Shown piece after piece: positions 16,213 to 25,115 of a stretch of DNA of 64,000 bases. Below the pieces are notes generated by a model. It saw only the letters and a program-made list of their open reading frames with translations. It was not told the origin of the DNA and ran no database searches. Position 1 is the stretch's first letter. Each line of letters starts with the position of its first letter. Location: NCBI RefSeq assembly GCF_011766325.1, contig NZ_BLLG01000001.1, positions 124,001 through 188,000 of the forward strand, in the 5' to 3' direction. A program made the position numbers and the translations under genes. This stretch comes from Streptomyces pacificus (GTDB taxonomy: Bacteria > Actinomycetota > Actinomycetes > Streptomycetales > Streptomycetaceae).

Positions 16213-17217
16213 TCAGCCCCGTCCCACCCCGTGGCATTCCCCGTACGCCGCCCGTGACCCGCACCAGCAGAGCGCCCCCTTCGTCGGGGGCCACGGCCTC
16301 GCCTTGCCGCGGGCCGCGAGCGTCGTGGCGTATTGGGGGAGAAGGGCGGCGTCCGAGGGGGATGCGCCCTCCGAGGCGGCGAACGCCTCGTACGAGGGGA
16401 CCGTGCCCGTGACGATGCCGAGGTTGCCCGTGCCGGCCGCCGACAGGTCGCGCAGGGAGGACTCGACGGCATGGAGATGGGCGCCGTGGGTCGGGTACTC
16501 GGCAGCCAGCGCCGGGTACGCGCCGAGGAGTTCGGCGAGTTCGGATGCCGGCCAGTGGAGCACCGCGACCGGGAAGGGGCGGGACAGAGCCGCCCGGTAG
16601 GTGCCCAGTTCGGAGCGGAGCCGCTCGATCTCGGCGCGGAGTTCGGCCGGGTCCGAGGAGCCGAGGGCCCACAGGCGCTTGGGGTCGTGGAGTTCGTCCA
16701 GCGGGACGGCCGCGGTGTGGAGGCGGTCCGCCAGGGTGTCCCAGTCGTCGTGCGGCAGCGCCAGCAGACGGCGCACACGGTGGCGGCCGGTGAGGAGTGA
16801 CTGGGTGGCATAGGAGGTCTCCCCGCCCGGGGAGATGAGGCGGGTGGCGGCCTCGGTGAAGGTGGAGTGGGCCGCATCGAGTTCGTCGTGGGCCTCCAGC
16901 GTCTCCGCGGCGATCTGCCATGGTGCCGCGTCGTCGGGTGCCGCCGTGCGGATGCCGTCGATGAGCGCACGGGCCTCCGCCTCGTGGCCGTACTCCCACA
17001 GATTGGCCGCCTGGAGTGCCTTGACCAGGTGGGCGTTGTCCGGATTGCCGGCGAGGAGGCTGTCGTAGAGACCGCTCGCGCGGGCTCGGTCTCCCGAGAG
17101 CTCCAGGTGGGCCGCGGCCTGGAGCAGCAGTGGCTCACGGTCCTCCGGGTACTGCTCCGCTGTGCGCAGCAGACGCTCGGCTTCGGCTGTGTGGTCGGCA
17201 GACGTGTCGGGGCGCAT
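16213..17217 (-). CDS. TPR-like protein with C-terminal SEC-C zinc motif
   Basis: The 334-residue protein begins with tetratricopeptide-like helical pairs (about residues 8-130, with LLRTAEQYPEDREPLLLQAA and the LYDSLLAGNPDNAHL repeat) and ends with a SEC-C motif CWCGSRAAYGECHG, the zinc-binding module also found at the tip of SecA. It is probably a cytosolic protein-interaction factor. The ATG at 17217 starts at the first helix. The gene is on its own, divergent from the next. Confidence 0.85.
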   Translation of the reverse strand: MRPDTSADHTAEAERLLRTAEQYPEDREPLLLQAAAHLELSGDRARASGLYDSLLAGNPDNAHLVKALQAANLWEYGHEAEARALIDGIRTAAPDDAAPWQIAAETLEAHDELDAAHSTFTEAATRLISPGGETSYATQSLLTGRHRVRRLLALPHDDWDTLADRLHTAAVPLDELHDPKRLWALGSSDPAELRAEIERLRSELGTYRAALSRPFPVAVLHWPASELAELLGAYPALAAEYPTHGAHLHAVESSLRDLSAAGTGNLGIVTGTVPSYEAFAASEGASPSDAALLPQYATTLAARGKARPWPPTKGALCWCGSRAAYGECHGVGRG

Positions 17218-17400
17218 GCTGCACACCGTACTGCTGTACGGGGCATCGCAGGTGCCCGCCCAGGTGAGGGGGAGCCGCCGCCCCGCCGGGTGGCCCGGGC
17301 CGGGAGCGGGGTGCGCGTCCCAGGGTTTTCCCCAGGGAACCCGGAGGGCACCGCGCTCGTGTATAACCGTTGATGGGCCGTATGCGCGTACATCCATAGA

Positions 17401-17432
17401 GCCCTATGGCCTTGGAGCCCTACGGCCTTGGA
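17401..17432. repeat. 16-bp direct repeat ahead of the membrane/FAH-like gene
   Basis: Two copies of GCCCTAYGGCCTTGGA lie back to back (17401-17416, 17417-17432), with a third partial copy after. They sit about 75-100 bases upstream of the ATG at 17505, in its likely leader or promoter region. Confidence 0.75.
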
Positions 17433-17504
17433 GCCGTACAGCCGTCCGCACAGCCGTCAAGCCGCCGCGCACGGGCGGGGCGTGGAAGCAAGGGAGGGGT
17501 GCGC

Positions 17505-17894
17505 ATGGCCGGTCAGACCTGGCGCGTGCTGCGGCCGCTGGCCCTTCTGCTCTTCATCCTCGTCGAAGTCTTCGTGGCGGAGGGGATCGGCCTCTCCATC
17601 GCCGTGGCGCTCGCCGCCACCGCTGCTGCCGGCGCCGCCCTCGTCGCCTGTGCGCTGATCCTCTCGCGATCGGTGCCGCGGGTGCCGCCCACGCGCATAC
17701 GTACCGCGCTGCGTGACCGCGAGCAGCGCACGGCGCTTCTGACCTTGTATCCGGGGGACGCCGTCAGCACCGGGACGCCCGCGGGGGCGGCGCTGGGGCG
17801 GCCGGACCCGAAGCCGTATCTGCGGGCCGGTGATGTGGTCGAGCTGGAGATCGAGGGACTCGGGCGCCGGCGCCAGGTGCTGAAGGGCGCGTAG
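17505..17894 (+). CDS. Membrane-anchored protein ending in a fumarylacetoacetase-like C-terminal module
   Basis: The 129-residue protein has two hydrophobic segments (about residues 8-25 and 27-47) followed by a basic turn and a ~70-residue domain. The C-terminal domain contains the pattern PGDAVSTGTPAGAALGRP and YLRAGDVVELEIEGLGRRRQ, which closely follows the last two strands of the fumarylacetoacetate hydrolase (FAH) fold. The metal-binding and catalytic part of FAH, which lies earlier in that family, is absent, so hydrolase activity is not expected. The ATG at 17505 follows an AGGGAGGGG site. It is either a remnant fused to membrane helices or a repurposed domain. Confidence 0.75.
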   Translation: MAGQTWRVLRPLALLLFILVEVFVAEGIGLSIAVALAATAAAGAALVACALILSRSVPRVPPTRIRTALRDREQRTALLTLYPGDAVSTGTPAGAALGRPDPKPYLRAGDVVELEIEGLGRRRQVLKGA

Positions 17895-18103
17895 GACCGC
17901 CCCACGCGCAGGGCCCCGCGTAGGGCGCCCGGCGTAGGGCGCCCGGCGCGGGCTGGGTCGCGCGTCCCCGAGGCCGGGGAGGGGACCGAAGGCGGGTGCC
18001 GAACGGAGGAGGCGCGTCCCCGTGGCCGCACCGGCTGAGCGTCAGACGTTCTTCGCGCCTCCGGCACGGCCACGGGCAGTCCCGGTGCCGTGCCGGAGTC
18101 CGG

Positions 18104-19234
18104 TCAAGCGCCGAGCTCCACGGTGACACCCTCGCGGGCGGAGCGGCGGGCCGCCTGAAGGACGTCGAGGGCGTCGGCGGCCTCGTACGCGCCGACCGGC
18201 GGGGCGGTGCCGTCGCGCAGTGCGGCGGCCACCTGGGCGTAGTACGCGGGGTAGTCGCCGGGCCGGGTCTCGACGGGGTGACCGCCGCCCGTCAGCGGCG
18301 ACTCACCGGAGCCCATACGGCCCCACAGTTCCTGCGGCTCCTCTCCCCACGGCCGTCCAGGCTGCGGCCGCTTCCCCTCGCGCAGTGCGGCCTCCTGCGG
18401 GTCGAGGCCGTACTTCACATAGCCCGCTGCAGAGCCCAGGACCCGGAAGCGCGGGCCGAGCTGGGCGGCCGTCGCGCTCATGTACAGGTGCGAGCGGACT
18501 CCGCCGATGTGTGTCACGGCGATGAAGGTGTCGTCGTCCGCCTCGGCACCCGGGCGGCGCACATCGGACTCCGCGTACACCCGTACCGCGGGTCCGAAGA
18601 GGACGAGGGCCTGGTCGACGACATGACTGCCCAGGTCGTACAGGAGACCGCCGATCTCCTCCGGGGCACCCGACTCGCGCCAGCCGCCCTTGAGCTGGGG
18701 ACGCCAGCGCTCGAAGCGGGACTCGAAGCGCTGTACCTCGCCGAGTTCTCCGTCCTCGAGCAGACGGCGGAGGGTGAGGAAGTCGTTGTCCCACCGCCGG
18801 TTCTGGAAGACGGAGAGCAACAGTCCGCGCTTCTCCGCGAGACCGGCGAGCGACCGGGCCTCGGCGGCGGTCCCGGCGATCGGCTTGTCGACGACGACGG
18901 GCAGTCCGGCCTCCAGTGCGGCGGTGGCGACCTGGACGTGGGTCCTGTTCGGCGACGCGACGATGACGAGATCGAGTTCGTCCGCGCGCTCCCACAGTTC
19001 GTCGGCCGTGGCCGCGAAGCGTACGTCGGGGAACTCGCCCCGCGCCCGCTCCCGGCGCTCCTGGCTGGAGGTCACGATCGTGTCGAGGACGAGGCCCTCG
19101 GTGGCCGCGACGAGCGGGGCGTGGAAGACGGAACCCGCGAGGCCGTAGCCGACGAGTGCGACGCGGTAAGGGGGCCCGGTCGGGGCGGGAGCCCCGGATG
19201 CGGTGCCGGTGCCGGTGCCGGTGCTTCCAGTCAT
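18104..19234 (-). CDS. Gfo/Idh/MocA-family NAD(P)-dependent oxidoreductase
   Basis: The 376-residue protein has a Rossmann N terminus (VALVGYGLAGSVFHAPLV at about residues 24-41), the VASPNRTHVQVATAALEAGL helix and the EKPIAGTAAEA-type motif as VDKPIAGTAAEARSLA, followed by the C-terminal beta-sheet domain with GGLLYDLGSHVVDQ. VDKPI contains the usual catalytic lysine. Substrate is probably a sugar or polyol. A Thr/Gly-rich lead of ~22 residues, encoded by a GGTGCC-type repeat, precedes the fold. It is divergent from a ROK regulator, 55 bases away, suggesting it is that regulator's target. Confidence 0.93.
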   Translation of the reverse strand: MTGSTGTGTGTASGAPAPTGPPYRVALVGYGLAGSVFHAPLVAATEGLVLDTIVTSSQERRERARGEFPDVRFAATADELWERADELDLVIVASPNRTHVQVATAALEAGLPVVVDKPIAGTAAEARSLAGLAEKRGLLLSVFQNRRWDNDFLTLRRLLEDGELGEVQRFESRFERWRPQLKGGWRESGAPEEIGGLLYDLGSHVVDQALVLFGPAVRVYAESDVRRPGAEADDDTFIAVTHIGGVRSHLYMSATAAQLGPRFRVLGSAAGYVKYGLDPQEAALREGKRPQPGRPWGEEPQELWGRMGSGESPLTGGGHPVETRPGDYPAYYAQVAAALRDGTAPPVGAYEAADALDVLQAARRSAREGVTVELGA

Positions 19235-19245
19235 ACGCGCACTTA

Positions 19246-19260
19246 AGCAACACTGTTGCC
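19246..19260. promoter_or_regulatory. Operator-like inverted repeat between oxidoreductase and ROK genes
   Basis: AGCAACACTGTTGCC contains a 6-1-6 perfect inverted repeat (19247-19259) in the 55-base divergent promoter. A second, degenerate copy (AGCAACGCTGGTGCC) lies at 19299-19313, within the first codons of the ROK gene. Both are plausible binding sites of the ROK repressor. Confidence 0.65.
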
Positions 19261-19289
19261 AAAGCGTCAAGCGCGCGCACAATGGTCGG

Positions 19290-20567
19290 GTGAAGTGGAG
19301 CAACGCTGGTGCCAACCTTCCCGTGCTGCGCAGCCACAACACGGCCCTGGTGCTGGATCTGCTGAGGATGGCCGGCGATGACGGGATCAGCAGGCTGGAG
19401 CTGGCCGAGCGCACCGGACTGACGCCCCAGGCCGTCAGCAAGATCACCGGGAGGCTGCGGGAGGACGGGATGGCGACCGAGGCCGGCCGCCGCGCGTCCA
19501 CCGGCGGCAAGCCCCGCACGGTCCTGCGACTTGTCCCCCGCGCCGCGCACGCCGTGGGTCTCCAGCTTGACCGCGACGAGCTGACGGCCGTCCTGGTCGA
19601 CCTCGTCGGCACGGTCGTCGCGTCCCGCACCCGGGGGCTGGACCTGGCCGGCGCGGTACCGGAGGTCATCTCCGCCGCGGCGGGCGAGGTGCGGGCGCTG
19701 CTGGCGGGGGGACCGGCGCGGGTGCTCGGCGCCGGAGTCGGCATGCCCGGGCCGCTGGACCACCGGAGCGGGATCCCGGGCCGGGTGACAGGGGCGCCCC
19801 ACTGGGCGGGCGTCCCGCTGCGCGACGCGCTGGCGGAGCGGCTCGGCATGCCGGTCGTCCTGGACAAGGACACCAACGCGGCGGCGCTGGGGCTCGCGCT
19901 GCGGGGGCTGCCCAGGACGGGACCCGGCGCGGCGGAAGCGGCCGGGCGCGCCGGCGGCGGCGGTGCCGGTCCCGGACGGCGCGGCGGCGGCCCCGCGGCC
20001 GTGCCCGCCCCACTCCCCGCCGCGCCCGCTTCTGCGCCCGCCCCCGCGGCAGCCGCCGTATCCGCCCCCGGCCTCGTCCCCGCGGCAGCCGCCGTGTCCG
20101 CCCCCGGGGCGTTCGCGTACCTCCACCTCGGCACCGGCCTGGGAGCCGGGCTGGTGATCGGCGGGATGGTGCACCGGGGGCCGCGCACCGGCGCGGGGGA
20201 GTTCGGGCATCAGGTCGTGCAACTCGACGGCCCCGTCTGCCCTTGCGGCAACCGCGGCTGCATCGAGGCGCTCTGCCTCGCGGCCGTCGCCCGCGGTGAC
20301 CTCGGGGAAGCCGCCAGGGTGCTCGGTACCGGCGCGGCCAATCTGGTCCGGCTGCTCGACGTCGAGCAGGTGCTGCTCGGCGGGCGCACGGTCCTCGCCG
20401 CCGCCGACACGTTCGTCCGGGGCGTCGGCGCGGTGGTCGGCGACGACGCCGTGCGCGTCGCGCTGGCGCAGGGCGGTGCGTACCCCGTCGCCGAGGGGGC
20501 GGCGCAGCTCGTCCTCGCCCCGCTGTTCGGCCGCATGGAGGCGATGGGCTCCGCCAGTCGGGCCTAA
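19290..20567 (+). CDS. ROK-family transcriptional regulator
   Basis: The 425-residue protein has an N-terminal winged helix-turn-helix (LELAERTGLTPQAVSKITG, about residues 36-54), then a ROK domain with GVGMPGPLDHRSG, DKDTNAAALG and the zinc-binding CPCGNRGCIE. Between the two halves of the ROK domain, about residues 215-270, sits an Ala/Pro/Gly-rich insert with duplicated AAAVSAPG units, unusual for the family, and the domain after the zinc motif is short. It is probably a sugar-responsive repressor of the divergent oxidoreductase. The GTG at 19290 is the start consistent with the HTH; the operator copy overlaps its first codons. Confidence 0.9.
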   Translation: MKWSNAGANLPVLRSHNTALVLDLLRMAGDDGISRLELAERTGLTPQAVSKITGRLREDGMATEAGRRASTGGKPRTVLRLVPRAAHAVGLQLDRDELTAVLVDLVGTVVASRTRGLDLAGAVPEVISAAAGEVRALLAGGPARVLGAGVGMPGPLDHRSGIPGRVTGAPHWAGVPLRDALAERLGMPVVLDKDTNAAALGLALRGLPRTGPGAAEAAGRAGGGGAGPGRRGGGPAAVPAPLPAAPASAPAPAAAAVSAPGLVPAAAAVSAPGAFAYLHLGTGLGAGLVIGGMVHRGPRTGAGEFGHQVVQLDGPVCPCGNRGCIEALCLAAVARGDLGEAARVLGTGAANLVRLLDVEQVLLGGRTVLAAADTFVRGVGAVVGDDAVRVALAQGGAYPVAEGAAQLVLAPLFGRMEAMGSASRA

Positions 20568-20675
20568 TGGTGTGATTTTCAGGTCGCAGGGTGGCGTCGG
20601 TGCACGACCGGCGGGCCCCCGCGTGGCAGCGTCGCTGCCGACGCCGCCCACACCCGCGATCTGCTGAGGTTCCCC

Positions 20676-21788
20676 ATGCGTCTGCGCACCACCCTCGCCG
20701 CCGGAGCCGTCACGGCCGCCCTCGCCCCCGTCGCCCTGGCGGGACCGGCCCCCGCCCGGACCGCGGAGAACCCGGGGCCCCTGCCGCCGACGCCGGCTTC
20801 AGCCCCCGAACGGCCCGTACTACCCCACCCGGACGCTTCCCGGCCGGCGCCGCCGTCAGCCGGCGGTCCGCCCGCCGCGCCGCGGTCCGCCCCACCCATC
20901 CGGCAGCCTCCGCGCCTGTCCGCCCCGCCCGATGCGCCCGCCCCCGCCGCGCCCCACCGCCTCGCGCCGGTGCCCGCGGCCCCGGCCGTTGCTCCCACCG
21001 CCCCGTCACCCCCCGCGTCGCAGCCCTCCCCGCCGGGCGCCGCATCGCCCGCCGCCCCCGGCGCGGCACCCGGCGGGCAGCAGCCGGTCTGCGGCGATCC
21101 CGGCGCGGCCGAGTTCCCGATCGTCACCCGCATCGTCCAGGGCCCCGGAGAGTACCGGGCCGGCGGCGACGCCCGTGAGTTCTCCGTCGAACTGTCGAAC
21201 ACCACGGCGCAGCCCTGTCTGGACATCCACCCCGTGGTCGTGCTCGCCGGGCAGGCCAGGGCGCTCCAGCCGGACATGGTGCGGCTGGAGTTCTTCGACG
21301 GAGCCGCGCGGACCTGGCGGCACGTCACCATCGAGAAGACGGACCAGGGGGAGGCCGTCGGGGCGTTCGGTGCGGGCTCGGGCGGGTTCGCCGGCCTGTC
21401 GCTGCCCGCAGGCGGCACCTTCTCCGTGCGGGTCAGGCTGGCCTTCCCCGACCGCGCCACGGCCCCCGACACCGTCGTCGCCAACGCCGCGGTCGTCCAG
21501 CGCCGCGGCGCGGACGGGGACTGGGTGGGGGAGTCCGACGACTACCGCTTCGACGTACTCGCCCCCGAACCCACCGGCCGGCCCTCGGCGCCCGTCGGCG
21601 AGCCGGAGGCGAGCGGGCCCCCGGTCCCCGGTGAGAGGACGGGCGAGGACGGCACCGCCTGGCGGAACCCGCACGAACTCGCCGCGACCGGCGCCCGCCC
21701 CTGGCACTCGGTGGGCCTCGCCACCGCAGGCGGTGTGCTCCTCGCCGGAGCGGTGGTGCTGCTCCTGATGAGGCGCCGGGTCAGATAG
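20676..21788 (+). CDS. Exported wall-anchored protein with LAXTG sorting signal
   Basis: The 370-residue protein has a Sec signal peptide, a ~110-residue Pro/Ala/Ser-rich stalk, and a folded domain (about residues 136-300) with a Cys pair (PVCGDPG, PCLDI) and beta-strand pattern. The C terminus carries LAATG, a hydrophobic helix and a basic RRRVR tail, the layout of substrates for class E sortases that recognise LAXTG. It is thus probably fixed to peptidoglycan. The domain resembles signal-peptide-bearing, beta-sandwich wall proteins, but no family is certain. A class F sortase lies 6 kb downstream but is not necessarily its enzyme. Confidence 0.85.
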   Translation: MRLRTTLAAGAVTAALAPVALAGPAPARTAENPGPLPPTPASAPERPVLPHPDASRPAPPSAGGPPAAPRSAPPIRQPPRLSAPPDAPAPAAPHRLAPVPAAPAVAPTAPSPPASQPSPPGAASPAAPGAAPGGQQPVCGDPGAAEFPIVTRIVQGPGEYRAGGDAREFSVELSNTTAQPCLDIHPVVVLAGQARALQPDMVRLEFFDGAARTWRHVTIEKTDQGEAVGAFGAGSGGFAGLSLPAGGTFSVRVRLAFPDRATAPDTVVANAAVVQRRGADGDWVGESDDYRFDVLAPEPTGRPSAPVGEPEASGPPVPGERTGEDGTAWRNPHELAATGARPWHSVGLATAGGVLLAGAVVLLLMRRRVR

Positions 21789-21923
21789 CCGGCGGGGTGT
21801 GCGAACGCGCGTACTGCTCTGCATCGAGGTCGGGCCGTCCCCCGGGGCCGCGTTACGAGAGGGCGTGATCGGCCGGGAGCGAGGGGCCGGAACCGGGAAC
21901 GACCCCAGGTCGCGGCGGTCCGG

Positions 21924-23087
21924 CTACCCGGCTCCCGACCTGGCGATCCACCGGGCCACACCTTCGAAAGCGTTGAGCGCCCGCGCATCATACGGTCCGA
22001 ACAGGTCCTGGCAGTCGCGGCCCAGGCGGTTGTACAGGGCCGCGGCCCCGCGGGTGTCGCCCGACCGGCCGGTGAGCTCGGCATGAACTATCCGTGCGTC
22101 GATCACCGCGTGGTCATACGGCCCGAACCGGCCCTCCAGTTCGAAGATCTGGCGATCCAGTTCCCTGATGCGCTCCGAGTGGTCGGCACTGCCGTCCACG
22201 CCGCCGGAGACGTGTGCCCGCCGGGTGGCCGTGTCCTCAGCACCGAGGGAGTGCTGGATGTCGCTCAACATCGCGGACACCGCCTCGGCGCTTCGCGGGC
22301 GGTCTCCCGGGTCCTTGGCCAGCAGAATCCGTACGAGTCGGTCGAGTTGACCCGGCACGCCCGGACGATGGGCGCTGGGCGGCGCCGGCGCGTTGTCCTG
22401 GTGCATCCTCCCCACCGTCATGGGGTCGTCCTGCGGGTTGCCGAACGGCGGGCGGCCCGTCAGCATCTCGTAGAGAACGCAGCCCACGGAGTACAGATCG
22501 CTGCGCACACTGCCCGGGCTTCCGCCCCATCTCTCCGGTGCCTTGTACAGCGCGGTGCCCGCACCCGTGTGGGACTGGGCGACATCCGCGAAGGACGCGA
22601 GCCCGAAGTCCACTATCTTCACCTCGCCCTCGTTCGTGATCATGATGTTGTCGGGCTTGATGTCGTGGTGGAGCACCTCGCGTGAGTGGGCGGCATCCAG
22701 GCCCTCGCAGATCTCCCTCGCCCATCGCACGGTGCGTTCGAGCGTCAGGGTGGGCCCCTCCCGCAAGTGGCCGGCGAGGGATCTGCCCCGGATGTACTCC
22801 ATGACGATGTAGAGCTCGCCCTCGTGTTCACCCGTGTCGTAGATCTGCGCCACGTGGGCGTGACTGACCCGCGCCATGGCAACGCCCTCCTGCCCGAACC
22901 TCTTCACCGTCCAGTCGGTGAAGTCCGTGGCGGCCCCCTGCCGGCGGAGGCGTCGTCGCGCGAGGAACTTCAGGGCCACGGTGCGGCCGAGCTTTGTGTC
23001 CTCAGCCGGCCAGACGTCCCCCATGGCGCCGCTTACCGGGCGGTCCTTCACCTTGAAGCGGCCGCCGATCAGCTTGGAGGTGTCCAC
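21924..23087 (-). CDS. Serine/threonine protein kinase, soluble
   Basis: The 387-residue kinase starts GTG at 23087 after a GGAGAGG site. The kinase domain (about residues 8-275) shows VALKFLARR (K40), HHDIKPDN in place of HRDxKxxN (D142, K144, N147), DFG at 160-162 and KAPER. The HHD motif makes it a non-RD kinase, and the glycine-rich loop is degenerate (VSGAMGDVW). There is no membrane helix; instead, the C-terminal ~110 residues contain tetratricopeptide-like repeats with two GPYD motifs. It follows a coiled-coil membrane protein gene by 52 bases on the same strand, probably one operon. Confidence 0.92.
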   Translation of the reverse strand: MDTSKLIGGRFKVKDRPVSGAMGDVWPAEDTKLGRTVALKFLARRRLRRQGAATDFTDWTVKRFGQEGVAMARVSHAHVAQIYDTGEHEGELYIVMEYIRGRSLAGHLREGPTLTLERTVRWAREICEGLDAAHSREVLHHDIKPDNIMITNEGEVKIVDFGLASFADVAQSHTGAGTALYKAPERWGGSPGSVRSDLYSVGCVLYEMLTGRPPFGNPQDDPMTVGRMHQDNAPAPPSAHRPGVPGQLDRLVRILLAKDPGDRPRSAEAVSAMLSDIQHSLGAEDTATRRAHVSGGVDGSADHSERIRELDRQIFELEGRFGPYDHAVIDARIVHAELTGRSGDTRGAAALYNRLGRDCQDLFGPYDARALNAFEGVARWIARSGAG

Positions 23088-23139
23088 TTGGCCTCTCCGC
23101 TCCCAGGCCGGATCCCGGGGGTTCCCCCCGCAGCGGCGA

Positions 23140-24939
23140 TCAGCTCTGTCTACGGTTGTCTCCCCATCGGGTGAGGAGATCCATCTCCTCCATCGCATCG
23201 TGCCATTCGTCAAGGAGGTCCTTCCACTGGTGGAGTGCCCGGTCCATCGTCGCGACGGCCTCGTGCCGCAACCGGTCTCCCTCGTCACGTACGCGCCTCC
23301 TCCGGAACGGAACGCTCCAGAACTCCCACCCCGCCCAGGTGAACAGGCCGGCGGTGAGCAGAGCGAAGATCCACCGTGCCGCGCCGTCGCTGAACGGCAC
23401 CACCAGCGCCAGGGTGCAGGCACCGGTCGCCAGGGACGCGATGACGCGGGGCCACCTGCGCACCACAGCGTCCGACCGGTCCTGGGTCTGTCGCTCGATG
23501 TAGGTGCCGAGTTCATCGGTGAGCCGACCGGGCTGCGCCATCAGCCGGGGGTCACTCGGGACGTCGCGGTGCCAGCCGGCGACGCTCAAGGTGATGCTGT
23601 GCGGAAGGCGACATCTGGAGTTGGTGACAAGACGCTGTGCGGTCTCCTCCAGGTCCGGCCAGATGGCCTGCAGGGCCATGCGGCGGGCCGACGGGCCCAG
23701 CCGCACCTCCTCGGGCTCGAAGACGGCCTGGTCGAGAAGCGTCATGAGCGAGACCGGGGCGGCCTCGGAGGCCGCTGACGATTCGTGAGCCCGGTCGGCC
23801 GCCGCAAGGTCTCCGCCGTGCTCGATGATGCGCTCGAGGCGTCGCATCCTCTCGTGCATATCCGCTTCATCCGGATCCAGTTGTTCGATGAGGCGCTCGA
23901 GGGCGCTCTGCACGTGGCCCCCGCTGCCGACCTGTGTGTCGGCTCCGTCCGCCCCATCGCCGTCGCCGGGGAACACGTACTCGAGGTGGGCCAGGGTTCT
24001 GTTGGGCACGGTCGAGAGCTCCCAGCAGTCCCGGAGGGCTCCCCACTGGTCTCCGCATGTGGCACGGAGTGCTGCGTACCGATTGTCGGCAAGGCGGCTG
24101 CGGAGGTTCAGCAGCCGGGACTCCAGACGCGTGCCACCGCCCAGGCGCGGTTCGTTCGGATCGGCTGAGAGGGACGAGGCCCCTCGGTTCCAACGAGCCA
24201 CGACCTGCCGGGTGTAGCCGAGCGCCTTCTCGCCCAGTTCCTTGCCGGCGATCGCGTCGAGGACGACCAGGAAGTCCTGTCCGAGTGCGTAGGGGTTGAG
24301 CGACTGGAGGTACAGGTCCATCCACGCGGCGGCCTCGGTGTCGTCTCCGAGGCGGGAACAGGTCAGGGAGAAGAAGAGATTGGCCTTTGCGGCGTCCAGG
24401 GCGCAGGCGTGCGACCGGGCCCGTTCACCCTGCTCCTCCTCGCCGCGGAATCTGGCCGCCACGGCCATGGTCGCAGGAGCGAGCCAGTACGTCGGTTCGA
24501 GGAGCAGCCGCTCTTCGGAGCACGCTCGAACGGTGGCGGTGTTGACCACGTTTCTGTAGATGGCCTGTCTGGTGAGGACGTGCACCAGGCCGCGGGCCAG
24601 GGCGCGGGTCTGCTTGCGCTGAGCGAAGTGTGCATGCCACTCGGTGGTCAGGCGGGACAGTTCCGCCTGGGCTTTGGAGACCTCCCGGTCGCGTTCGTAC
24701 TGCTCGACGAAAAGGTCAAGGACCCGGCGTGTGGTGGCGACCGCGCTCTCCAGCCCTGCGATCTCCTGTCGCACACAGCCGACCTCGCCTCTGAGCCCCA
24801 CAACGTCCGCTTCCACGCCGTGGAGCCCTTCCCTGAAGCTGTCCAGCTTCTCCTCGTGGCGCCCCTGCCCCTCCTCCACGCCTCCGATCCGCTCGCCGAG
24901 TCGCTGAAGTGTCGAGTCCAGGTCCGGTCCGTCGTCCAT
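23140..24939 (-). CDS. Coiled-coil protein with C-terminal membrane helices, kinase partner
   Basis: A large protein (about 599 residues from the ATG at 24939) with an N-terminal heptad-like coiled coil (about residues 10-100), a central helical domain with SRLGDDTEAAAWMDLYL and QTRALARGLVH, and two close hydrophobic segments near the C terminus (about 505-550) followed by an amphipathic tail ending NRRQS. No family is recognised. In-frame starts at 24984 or 24996 are possible, but only 24939 has a GGGGGA site. It precedes the Ser/Thr kinase gene and may be its substrate or membrane partner. Confidence 0.75.
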   Translation of the reverse strand: MDDGPDLDSTLQRLGERIGGVEEGQGRHEEKLDSFREGLHGVEADVVGLRGEVGCVRQEIAGLESAVATTRRVLDLFVEQYERDREVSKAQAELSRLTTEWHAHFAQRKQTRALARGLVHVLTRQAIYRNVVNTATVRACSEERLLLEPTYWLAPATMAVAARFRGEEEQGERARSHACALDAAKANLFFSLTCSRLGDDTEAAAWMDLYLQSLNPYALGQDFLVVLDAIAGKELGEKALGYTRQVVARWNRGASSLSADPNEPRLGGGTRLESRLLNLRSRLADNRYAALRATCGDQWGALRDCWELSTVPNRTLAHLEYVFPGDGDGADGADTQVGSGGHVQSALERLIEQLDPDEADMHERMRRLERIIEHGGDLAAADRAHESSAASEAAPVSLMTLLDQAVFEPEEVRLGPSARRMALQAIWPDLEETAQRLVTNSRCRLPHSITLSVAGWHRDVPSDPRLMAQPGRLTDELGTYIERQTQDRSDAVVRRWPRVIASLATGACTLALVVPFSDGAARWIFALLTAGLFTWAGWEFWSVPFRRRRVRDEGDRLRHEAVATMDRALHQWKDLLDEWHDAMEEMDLLTRWGDNRRQS

Positions 24940-25115
24940 GACATCCCCCGAGGTCATCACCGCCTGTGGTGCGCGCCCGCTCATTGTCGGTTCCACTTGG
25001 ACGACTGTCGGGCAACTGGCTTCATTTGATCAGGAATTGATAGTTTTCGGCCATTTTCGGTGAGGGTGGCAGTATGACGTGTCACTTGACCAGGTCGACT
25101 GAACGGGAGCGATCC

